A DNA stretch of 5,582 nt from Candidatus Paenalcaligenes intestinipullorum. GTDB lineage: Bacteria > Pseudomonadota > Gammaproteobacteria > Burkholderiales > Burkholderiaceae_B. This document shows, piece by piece, positions 1-5,399 of this stretch. The stretch is from contig DWUQ01000174.1 of the NCBI GenBank assembly GCA_019120675.1, positions 1-5,582 of the forward strand, given 5' to 3'. The notes under the pieces are model-generated. The model ran no database searches. It saw only the letters and a program-made list of their open reading frames with translations, and had not been told where the DNA came from. Numbering within the stretch: the first letter of the stretch is position 1; each line of letters starts with the position of its first letter. Position numbers and translations under genes: made by a program.

Positions 1-27
1 AAGCCGGCGTTGCAACGCCGGCTTTTT
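1..27 (+). terminator. Rho-independent terminator of the upstream gene
   Basis: Positions 1-24 are a perfect self-complementary sequence. As RNA it folds into a 10-bp GC-rich stem with a TGCA loop. The stem is followed by T residues, giving a run of five Ts at 23-27, which is the classic intrinsic terminator form. It ends a + strand gene left of the window and insulates dnaB, whose ATG lies 35 nt further on. In many proteobacteria the gene before dnaB is rplI (ribosomal protein L9), but that gene is not visible here. Because the stem is symmetric it could also stop transcription from the other side, if A residues lie just outside the window. Confidence 0.92.
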
Positions 28-62
28 ACTGTCTGCACGTTTAGATTCTTAAAGGTATTGTC

Positions 63-1442
63 ATGAGTAAGCGCAAGCCCGCCGCCAACAGTGAAGAAAA
101 GCTCGATTATTTACGGGTGCCACCGCATTCAGTCGAAGCCGAGCAGTCGGTACTGGGTGGCTTGTTGCTGGATAATGCGGCGTGGGATCGGATTGCTGAT
201 TTGGTCGAGGATGATGATTTTTATCGTTTTGATCATCGAATTATTTGGCACCACATCACGCGCTTAATTAGCTTAAGTCGCCCAGCCGATGTGGTCACCG
301 TCTATGAATCCTTGCATTCGGCGGGTAAAGCGGACGAGGTGGGCGGCTTACCCTATCTGAATGCCTTGGCGCACAACACGCCTTCGGCGGCAAATATTCG
401 TCGTTATGCCGAAATTGTGCGCGAGCGCTCGATGCTGCGCAAGCTGGTGTCTGTGTCCGACGAGATTGCCTCCGCTGCCTTTAACCCTCAAGGCAAGGAG
501 GCACGACAAATTCTTGACGAGGCGGAGTCACGGGTTTTTCAGATTGCCCAAGACGGTGCACGAGGCAGCCAAGGCTTTCAAGAAATCAAGCCTTTACTCA
601 CGCAGGTCGTCGAGCGGATTGATGAGCTGTATCATCGTGAGGGCGATTCAGAAATTACCGGTGTGCCTACAGGATTTATTGATTTAGACCGTATGACCTC
701 AGGCCTTCAGGCCGGTGATTTGGTGATTGTGGCGGGGCGACCTTCAATGGGTAAAACGTCTCTTTCCATGAATATTGGTGAGCACGTAGCGATTCAACAG
801 GGCTTGCCAGTTGCCGTGTTTTCCATGGAAATGGGGGCGGTGCAGTTAGCCATGCGTATGGTGGGTTCGGTGGGCATGTTGGATCAGCATCGGATGCGGA
901 CCGGTAAGCTCACTGGTGAAGACTGGCCCAAACTCACCCATGCGGTGCAGCAAGTCCAAGACGCACAAATTTATATTGATGAAACCCCAGGCCTATCCGC
1001 TATGGAGGTGCGTGCTCGAGCGCGTCGCTTGGCGCGGCAGTGTGGCAAGCTTGGCCTAATTATTATTGACTATTTGCAGCTGATGTCGGGCAGCTCGGGC
1101 AGTGAAAACCGCGCTACAGAAATTTCTGAAATCAGCCGCTCGCTAAAAGGCTTAGCCAAAGAGCTCGACTGTCCGCTGATCGCGCTGTCGCAGCTCAACC
1201 GCAGCCTTGAGCAGCGCCCCAACAAACGCCCTGTGATGAGTGATTTACGTGAATCGGGCGCGATTGAGCAAGATGCGGATTTGATTTTATTTATTTATCG
1301 GGATGAGGTGTACAACCCCGACTCGCCCGATAAAGGTACCGCCGAGCTGATTATTGGTAAGCAGCGTAACGGGCCCATTGGCACTGTGCGGGTGGCCTTC
1401 CAAGGGGCGAGTACCCGTTTCTTGAACTATACGTCGATGTGA
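63..1442 (+). CDS. dnaB: Replicative DNA helicase DnaB
   Basis: This is the hexameric ring helicase that unwinds DNA at the replication fork using ATP and recruits DnaG primase. The 459-residue length is normal for bacterial DnaB. The N-terminal helical domain starts near residue 21 (PHSVEAEQSVLGGLL) and runs to about 165. A linker follows, then the RecA-like motor from about 195. Visible motor motifs are Walker A GRPSMGKT (225-232, K231), H1a FSMEM with E256, Walker B LIIIDYLQL (332-340, D336), H3 ALSQLNR with Q377, the MSDLRESGAIEQDADLI segment (392-408), and KQRNGP (433-438), where R435 corresponds to the arginine finger. No intein interrupts the gene, although dnaB is a common intein host. 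The start is supported by AAAGG at 51-55, 7 nt before the ATG. No convincing promoter was seen in the 35 nt between the terminator and the start, so it may lie upstream of the terminator or be weak. Confidence 0.97.
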   Translation: MSKRKPAANSEEKLDYLRVPPHSVEAEQSVLGGLLLDNAAWDRIADLVEDDDFYRFDHRIIWHHITRLISLSRPADVVTVYESLHSAGKADEVGGLPYLNALAHNTPSAANIRRYAEIVRERSMLRKLVSVSDEIASAAFNPQGKEARQILDEAESRVFQIAQDGARGSQGFQEIKPLLTQVVERIDELYHREGDSEITGVPTGFIDLDRMTSGLQAGDLVIVAGRPSMGKTSLSMNIGEHVAIQQGLPVAVFSMEMGAVQLAMRMVGSVGMLDQHRMRTGKLTGEDWPKLTHAVQQVQDAQIYIDETPGLSAMEVRARARRLARQCGKLGLIIIDYLQLMSGSSGSENRATEISEISRSLKGLAKELDCPLIALSQLNRSLEQRPNKRPVMSDLRESGAIEQDADLILFIYRDEVYNPDSPDKGTAELIIGKQRNGPIGTVRVAFQGASTRFLNYTSM

Positions 1443-1450
1443 TAAAGCAG

Positions 1451-1550
1451 GTTAAGCTTTGCGAAGCAGCGAGCCCTTGTGAGTAAAACCGTCACTGTGA
1501 TGGCGACGTTGAGCTGCGCCAAGCGATGAGTCTTGGTGAAGTAAACCATC
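1451..1550. repeat. Two diverged 43-nt direct repeats in the dnaB-pdxA gap
   Basis: Copy 1 is 1451-1493 and copy 2 is 1508-1550, an offset of 57 nt. An ungapped alignment by eye gives 29 identities in 43 positions, and many of the differences are transitions. Shared blocks include GTT-AGCT at the left, AAGC in the middle, TGA and AAACC near the right. Copy 2 can fold as RNA into CGCCAAG/CTTGGTG (1517-1523 with 1532-1538, one G-U pair), and copy 1 has only a weak GCTT/AAGC hairpin. The whole 135-bp gap 1443-1577 carries no credible ORF: the longest candidate read is about 16 codons, from GTG 1479. It also has no stem followed by a T run on either strand. Function is unknown. It may be a decayed duplication or a member of an intergenic repeat family. 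Confidence 0.6.
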
Positions 1551-1577
1551 AATCGATGCAATGAGTAAAGGGTGGCA

Positions 1578-2567
1578 TCAGCTCATAGGGTTGGTCATAG
1601 TAAGCGCCATGTCAAAGGCCTCTCGCAATGAGCTCGGATTGGCAATCCCTTTCCCGGCTACATCAAACGCCGTGCCATGATCCACACTGGTGCGCACAAA
1701 AGGCAAACCCACCGTCACATTCACCCCGTCGTCCACGCCCAAATACTTAACGGGGATTAAGCCTTGATCGTGGTATTGGGCCACCACAATATCAAACTCA
1801 CCTTGGCGCGCTCGCATAAAGACGGTATCACCTGGCCAAGGACCACTGGCATGGATACCTTGCGCTTGGGCTTGAGTGATTGCCGGTTGAATGGCTAAGC
1901 GTTCCTCATGCCCAAAACGGCCTTCCTCGCCTGCATGAGGGTTTAATCCCGCTACGGCTACGCGGGGCTGAGTAACGCCCGCTTGCAAACAGGCTTGATG
2001 AGCCAGCTGAATTGCACTCAGCACTCGCTCAGTGGTGATGAGGGCAGGCACATCGGCTAAGGCAACATGTATTGTGACCAACAACACTCTAAGCTCATGG
2101 TTGGCGAGCATCATGGCGTATTGTGCCGTATGGCTGCGCTCAGCTAGAATTTCCGTATGACCGGGGGCCTCAATGCCTCCGGCCTCCATGGCTTTTTTAT
2201 GTAAAGGCGCCGTCACAATAGCTCGGATACGACCTGACATCGCATCGTCAATAGCGTGGCACAAGTATTCATATGAACCACGGCCGGCCAAGGCATTAAC
2301 CTGCCCCCAAGGCAGGTCTGCAGGTAGAGCTTGCCAGCGATTGCGCACCACAATACGCCCTTGAGCCTGAGGAGCCGCACCAGGAGCTTCATCGATGTGG
2401 ACCGGTATGTCTAAGTGCTGGGCGATGCGAACGAGTGCGCCTGCATCACCGTAGACGACGGCAGGGGCATCCAGCCCCTCGTGAAACAGCTTCACAATAA
2501 GCTCTGGGCCAATACCCGTGGCATCGCCCATCGTGAAGCCAATGGGTGCAGGCGTTAAGTGGTTCAT
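1578..2567 (-). CDS. pdxA: PdxA-family 4-phosphohydroxy-L-threonine dehydrogenase
   Basis: PdxA oxidises 4-phosphohydroxy-L-threonine with NAD+ in the DXP-dependent route to pyridoxal phosphate, in the cytoplasm. From ATG 2567 the protein has 329 residues, the same length as E. coli PdxA. Family marks are GDATGIGPE (14-22), TAPLHKKAM (119-127), PGHTE (135-139), TIHVALADVP (165-174), GLNPHAGEEGRFG (207-219), GPWPGDTVF (242-250), YHDQGLIPVKYLG (265-277) and RTSVDHGTAFDVAGKG (292-307). H167, H211 and H266 match the three metal ligands of the family. The frame stays open back to 2681, but that part lies inside phoH and looks nothing like PdxA. The ATG at 2567 sits 13 nt after the phoH stop with only a weak GAGCG-like ribosome site, so translational coupling is likely. 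It is not in the surA-pdxA-ksgA setting seen in many proteobacteria. A PdxA2-type role on 4-phospho-D-threonate or D-erythronate is therefore possible. Confidence 0.9.
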   Translation of the reverse strand: MNHLTPAPIGFTMGDATGIGPELIVKLFHEGLDAPAVVYGDAGALVRIAQHLDIPVHIDEAPGAAPQAQGRIVVRNRWQALPADLPWGQVNALAGRGSYEYLCHAIDDAMSGRIRAIVTAPLHKKAMEAGGIEAPGHTEILAERSHTAQYAMMLANHELRVLLVTIHVALADVPALITTERVLSAIQLAHQACLQAGVTQPRVAVAGLNPHAGEEGRFGHEERLAIQPAITQAQAQGIHASGPWPGDTVFMRARQGEFDIVVAQYHDQGLIPVKYLGVDDGVNVTVGLPFVRTSVDHGTAFDVAGKGIANPSSLREAFDMALTMTNPMS

Positions 2568-2580
2568 TGGCTTGCGCTCA

Positions 2581-4293
2581 TTAAAGTGCCTCGTTGGCGT
2601 AGTCTGCCAAACGGGAACGTTCGCCTCGTTGCAGTGTGATATGCCCCGCATGCGGCCAGCCCTTAAAGCGGTCCACCACATAGGTCAGGCCTGAGCTGCC
2701 TTCGGTTAAATAAGGGGTGTCAATCTGCGCGATATTGCCCAAGCAGACGACTTTTGTACCCGGACCAGCTCGGGTCACCAAAGTTTTCATTTGCTTGGGG
2801 GTCAGGTTCTGCGCTTCATCAATAATCAGAAATTTGTTTAAAAAAGTTCGCCCACGCATAAAACTCATGGATTTAATCTGAATTTTGGCACGGATGGCTT
2901 CCATGGTGTTGTCGCGTGAAGACTCGGGGTTGTTGAGGTGGGCATGTTTGCGTGAGCCGAGTTGCAATACCTCTAAGTTATCTTCAAGAGCGCCCATCCA
3001 TGGGGCCATTTTTTCTTCTTCAGTGCCTGGTAGAAAGCCAATATCGTCGCCTACAGACACTGTGGCGCGCGTGATGATAATTTCGCTATAAAGCTGGGTT
3101 TCAAGGGTTTGGGTAAGGGCGGCTGCGAGCGCTAATAAAGTTTTACCTGTACCCGCTTGGCCCAACAATGACACAAAATCACAATCGGGGTTCATCAGCA
3201 GATTAAGAGCGAAGTTTTGTTCACGGTTGCGCGCGCTAATCCCCCAGACATTGTTTTTGTTGTGGCTGTAATCGCGTAACGTGGCTAATACCGCACTGTT
3301 GGCAGTGACTTCTTTGACCTGAGTGTACAGCGGCGGTTCGCTTTCGGTGTACACAAACTCATTCACCACAAACTCGGCACACAAGGGGCCATGAATACGG
3401 TAATACGTGGTGCCACCTTGCTGCCAAGACTCCATTTCTTTGCCGTGCTTGCTCCAGAAATCAGCAGGCAAAGGCCGTACGCCATCGTAAAGCAGGTCGG
3501 TGTCGTCGATCACATGGTCGTGCAGGTAGTCTTCGGCAGCCAAACCTAAAGCTTTGGCTTTCAGGCGCATATTGATGTCTTTGGACACCATGACGATTTT
3601 GCGGTCTTTAAACAGCTGCTTAAGCGCATGCACCACACGCAAAATGGCGTTGTCGGCTTTGCCTGCAGGCAAGTGTATGGGTAACGGGGCGTCCAGTTCG
3701 GTAGTTTGGAAAAAAAGATTGCCTTGGGCTTCAATATTGCCAATGGCGTTTAAGGGGACGCCTGCATCCAACGATTTCCCCTCAACCAAGCTGTCGAGGT
3801 TGCGGCTAACCTGACGCGCATTGCGCGCAACTTCTGACATACCGCTTTTTTTCAGATCCAGCTCTTCGAGCACAATCATGGGTAAATAAACATCGTGTTC
3901 CTCAAACTTAAACAGCGAGTTGGAGTCATGCAACAGTACATTCGTGTCCAGCACAAAAAGTTTTTGCACCGTGCTGGATGTGCTGTCGCGACGTTTGCGG
4001 CGTTTTTTTGGTGTGGTAGTGACTACGGATGTGTCGGTAGACTGTGCAGAGGCGTCACGCTCAATCGGCGCATCGGCTGCGACAGATTGAGCGTGAGCGC
4101 TCGGATCTGAGTGCTCGGTTAATAATGTTTCCGGGGCGGACGCAGCAACGGCTGCGGGTGAGGGGGTGACCTCAGTGGCCTCTACCAAAGGCTGCGCAGT
4201 AGGTCGTTTAGGAACTACGTCGAGCTTAGTGCTTTGGATTTCCTCTTTGCTTAGGGTGGTGCCTAGACGATTCGGAAAGGGAGGTAAAGGCAT
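2581..4293 (-). CDS. PIN domain-PhoH ATPase fusion protein (PhoH2/YlaK type)
   Basis: This cytoplasmic protein joins a PIN ribonuclease domain to a PhoH P-loop ATPase. Mycobacterial PhoH2 of this design unwinds and cleaves RNA, so an RNA-processing role is inferred. From ATG 4293 it has 570 residues. Residues 1-110 are a Pro/Ala/Ser/Thr-rich, probably disordered tail ending in the basic patch KKRRKRR (96-102). The PIN domain spans about 111-265, with likely acidic metal ligands D116 (VLDTNVLLHD), E143/E144 (VLEELD), D214 (KADNAIL) and D239 (VSKDIN). A connecting segment leads to the ATPase, about 345-570. It has Walker A GQAGTGKT (378-385), the PhoH signature VSVGDDIGFLPG (412-423), Walker B LIIDEAQN (489-496) and GNIAQID (519-525). 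The frame extends to a TTG at 4341, which has no ribosome site, whereas ATG 4293 has GGAG 8 nt ahead. Its stop is 13 nt before pdxA. The mycobacterial arrangement, with a small antitoxin-like gene ahead, is absent: bcp lies upstream. Confidence 0.93.
   Translation of the reverse strand: MPLPPFPNRLGTTLSKEEIQSTKLDVVPKRPTAQPLVEATEVTPSPAAVAASAPETLLTEHSDPSAHAQSVAADAPIERDASAQSTDTSVVTTTPKKRRKRRDSTSSTVQKLFVLDTNVLLHDSNSLFKFEEHDVYLPMIVLEELDLKKSGMSEVARNARQVSRNLDSLVEGKSLDAGVPLNAIGNIEAQGNLFFQTTELDAPLPIHLPAGKADNAILRVVHALKQLFKDRKIVMVSKDINMRLKAKALGLAAEDYLHDHVIDDTDLLYDGVRPLPADFWSKHGKEMESWQQGGTTYYRIHGPLCAEFVVNEFVYTESEPPLYTQVKEVTANSAVLATLRDYSHNKNNVWGISARNREQNFALNLLMNPDCDFVSLLGQAGTGKTLLALAAALTQTLETQLYSEIIITRATVSVGDDIGFLPGTEEEKMAPWMGALEDNLEVLQLGSRKHAHLNNPESSRDNTMEAIRAKIQIKSMSFMRGRTFLNKFLIIDEAQNLTPKQMKTLVTRAGPGTKVVCLGNIAQIDTPYLTEGSSGLTYVVDRFKGWPHAGHITLQRGERSRLADYANEAL
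4055..4096. repeat. 12-bp perfect inverted repeat inside the phoH linker
   Basis: The arms TCACGCTCAATC (4055-4066) and GATTGAGCGTGA (4085-4096) are exact reverse complements, separated by 18 nt. The repeat lies in the part of the PIN-PhoH gene that encodes the low-complexity N-terminal tail (about codons 66-80 from ATG 4293). The mRNA could form a stable 12-bp stem there. No T run follows on either strand, so it is not an intrinsic terminator. Confidence 0.75.
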
Positions 4294-4301
4294 AAATGTA
4301 G

Positions 4302-4305
4302 CTCC
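4302..4305 (-). promoter_or_regulatory. Shine-Dalgarno deciding the phoH start
   Basis: On the minus strand this reads GGAG, 8 nt before ATG 4293. The competing upstream TTG at 4341 lies only 3 nt after the bcp stop and has no purine-rich site before it. This is the main reason for placing the PhoH-protein start at 4293. Confidence 0.75.
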
Positions 4306-4344
4306 GTAAAAAGGGCGGGGCAGCCTGGAAAGCTCAGGCAAAAA

Positions 4345-4809
4345 TTAAAGTTGGCGAGCGGCTTCGAGCACCGCGTCAACATGACCGGGCACGCGGACTT
4401 TACGCCAAGCTTGGCGTAAGACACCATTTTGATCAATCAAAAAGGTACTGCGCTCAATGCCACGAACCTGCTTGCCATACATGTTTTTCAATTTCATAAC
4501 ATCAAACAGCGAGCATAAGGCTTCATCTGGATCGCTAATCAGCGGAAAATTTAAGCTTTGCTTGTCACGGAAACGCTCGTGTGAGGCCAAACTATCCCGA
4601 GAAACGCCAATAACTTGCACCCCTAAGGCATCAAACTCGGTTTTGAGATCACGAAAACCTTGGGCTTGAGTGGTGCAACCGGGGGTGTTGTCACGAGGGT
4701 AAAAGTACAACACAAAAGGCGTACCACGAAGCGCTTGGCTGCTTAGCTCACCTTGATCGCTTTGAGCGGTAAAGTCAGGTATGGGCTGGCCTTCGACTAG
4801 TGAGGTCAT
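4345..4809 (-). CDS. bcp: Thiol peroxidase Bcp (PrxQ-type peroxiredoxin)
   Basis: Bcp reduces hydrogen peroxide and organic hydroperoxides in the cytoplasm, with electrons from thioredoxin or a similar donor. The 154-residue protein has the usual length and a thioredoxin-like peroxiredoxin fold: FVLYFYPRDNTPGCT (32-46) carries the peroxidatic C45, and the GIERSTFLID segment (117-126) holds the conserved R120. E. coli Bcp has a resolving cysteine five residues after the peroxidatic one (C50). Here residue 50 is Q. The only other cysteine is C99 in DEALCSLFDV, so the enzyme is either 1-Cys or uses C99. The start is firm: AGGA (4816-4819 on the minus strand) lies 6 nt before the ATG and overlaps the TAG stop of the Mth938 gene, so the two are probably coupled. 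The stop is 51 nt before the phoH start. No separate promoter was seen in that gap. Confidence 0.96.
   Translation of the reverse strand: MTSLVEGQPIPDFTAQSDQGELSSQALRGTPFVLYFYPRDNTPGCTTQAQGFRDLKTEFDALGVQVIGVSRDSLASHERFRDKQSLNFPLISDPDEALCSLFDVMKLKNMYGKQVRGIERSTFLIDQNGVLRQAWRKVRVPGHVDAVLEAARQL
4400..4419. repeat. 20-bp perfect palindrome inside bcp
   Basis: Positions 4400-4419 equal their own reverse complement, with a HindIII-type AAGCTT at the centre. As RNA this gives an 8-bp stem with a 4-nt AGCT loop on either strand. It falls in the 3' part of bcp and encodes about residues 131-137 (LRQAWRK), a region conserved as protein in the family, so codon constraint could have produced it. No T run follows, so it is not a standard terminator. 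Confidence 0.8.
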
Positions 4810-4817
4810 AAAAATTC

Positions 4818-5249
4818 CTATAAAAGCAAGATGGCCACAACTTTACGGCCTTCTGACATTAAGATGTTGTAGGTACGGGCGGCCGCAGCGGTATCCATGA
4901 CCTCCACCCCTATGCCTGCTTTAAGCAGCTCGGCTAACTCAGCGGGGGGTAAGAAATGCTGCTGGGGGCCAGTACCAATAAGCAACACTTCTGGAGCCTG
5001 CTCAGGCAGAGGGGCGGGCTCGTCATTTAGAAAAGCCATCGGGTCTTGTTGGCGCTGATCAAGACCAGTAATTTCGCGCAATAGCTCAAGATTGATGTCA
5101 CTCGCCTGAGTGATTGGTAGCGGCTCAATTGGCCCTTCTGGCCGTAAACAGATGCTGGAATGGTGTTTTTCGCGATTAATTTCTACGTATTCGGTATCGT
5201 AGGCGGTAACTGTATTTAGGTGGGGGTTGTTCTCTCGTTGCAATAACAC
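4818..5249 (-). CDS. Mth938-domain (DUF498/NDUFAF3-like) protein, GTG start
   Basis: This small protein belongs to the Mth938-like fold family, whose human relatives are AAMDC and the complex I assembly factor NDUFAF3. No enzymatic activity is established for the bacterial members. From GTG 5249 it has 143 residues. The family pattern is clear: LNTVTAYDTEYVEIN near the N terminus (11-25), then EVLLIGTGPQQHF (87-99), a helix ELAELLKAGIGVEVMDT (104-120) and RTYNILMSEGRKVVAILLL to the end. The middle (about 45-85) is longer and acidic/Pro-rich, and looks like a loop. The frame is open back to ATG 5339, but that extension shows no family similarity and would span the promoter at 5275-5302. GTG 5249 has GGAG 7 nt ahead and puts the conserved part close to the N terminus, as is usual. 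It is the first gene of the four-gene minus-strand unit, and its TAG stop overlaps the bcp ribosome site. Confidence 0.87.
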   Translation of the reverse strand: MLLQRENNPHLNTVTAYDTEYVEINREKHHSSICLRPEGPIEPLPITQASDINLELLREITGLDQRQQDPMAFLNDEPAPLPEQAPEVLLIGTGPQQHFLPPAELAELLKAGIGVEVMDTAAAARTYNILMSEGRKVVAILLL

Positions 5250-5256
5250 GCGCAGT

Positions 5257-5260
5257 CTCC
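5257..5260 (-). promoter_or_regulatory. Shine-Dalgarno deciding the Mth938 GTG start
   Basis: The minus strand reads GGAG here, 7 nt before GTG 5249. The spacing is ideal, and it lies downstream of the predicted promoter. It favours the GTG over the ATG codons further upstream in the same frame. Confidence 0.75.
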
Positions 5261-5274
5261 ATGGTTCAGTCTTG

Positions 5275-5302
5275 ATGATAGCGTACTGTATAAATTTGCC
5301 AA
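5275..5302 (-). promoter_or_regulatory. Sigma70-like promoter for the Mth938-bcp-phoH-pdxA unit
   Basis: On the minus strand the -35 box is TTGGCA (5297-5302), 5 of 6 to consensus, and the -10 box is TATCAT (5275-5280), 5 of 6. The spacer is 16 nt. Transcription would start near 5268 and give a leader of about 20 nt containing the GGAG ribosome site. This is the best promoter match I found in the window. It has not been tested. Confidence 0.6.
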
Positions 5303-5325
5303 CTCTTGCATAAGATTTTCCACTT

Positions 5326-5338
5326 TGCATCCTATGCA
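5326..5338. repeat. Short inverted repeat in the divergent promoter region
   Basis: TGCAT (5326-5330) and ATGCA (5334-5338) form a 5-bp inverted repeat with a 3-nt centre, in the 150-bp region between the divergent Mth938 and alaC genes. A further TTGCAT occurs at 5306-5311. It could be an operator, but arms this short may be chance. A weak + strand promoter for alaC can be drawn across it: TTTCCA (5317-5322), a 17-nt spacer, TAAACT (5340-5345), each 4 of 6 to consensus. Confidence 0.25.
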
Positions 5339-5399
5339 TTAAACTTATCGGTTTAGGTGCTTTGCCTGACCCGTTATTTTGTTGATCTCAAGGACGATC

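Noticed and set aside
571..594. 7-bp hairpin AAGGCTT/AAGCCTT inside dnaB
   Set aside because: It has a 10-nt loop, no following T run and modest stability. It is probably chance in the segment encoding the interdomain linker.
63..1442. Possible intein in dnaB
   Set aside because: The protein is 459 residues with uninterrupted Walker A, Walker B and KQRNGP motifs, so there is no insertion.
1479..1529. Small ORF from GTG 1479 (16 codons) in the dnaB-pdxA gap
   Set aside because: It has no ribosome site, is very short and resembles nothing known. It overlaps the degenerate repeat.
2299..2317. GC-rich 7-bp hairpin ACCTGCC/GGCAGGT inside pdxA
   Set aside because: It is a real pairing on paper, but it lies mid-gene without a T run or regulatory context, and 7-bp stems are common by chance.
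2568..2681. Upstream extension of the pdxA frame to an ATG at 2681
   Set aside because: It lies wholly or partly within the conserved C-terminal coding part of phoH and has no PdxA similarity. The ATG at 2567 gives the standard 329-residue length.
3895..4110. Plus-strand ORFs opposite phoH (and similar ones opposite pdxA and bcp)
   Set aside because: They lie antisense to well-supported genes, lack recognisable domains and ribosome sites, and are best explained as frame shadows.
4323..4339. Hairpin GCCTG/CAGGC in the bcp-phoH gap as a terminator
   Set aside because: The stem is only 5 bp with a 7-nt loop. On the minus strand the T run comes before the stem rather than directly after it.
4294..4341. 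TTG start for phoH at 4341
   Set aside because: It has no ribosome-binding site, lies 3 nt after the bcp stop, and ATG 4293 has a well-spaced GGAG.
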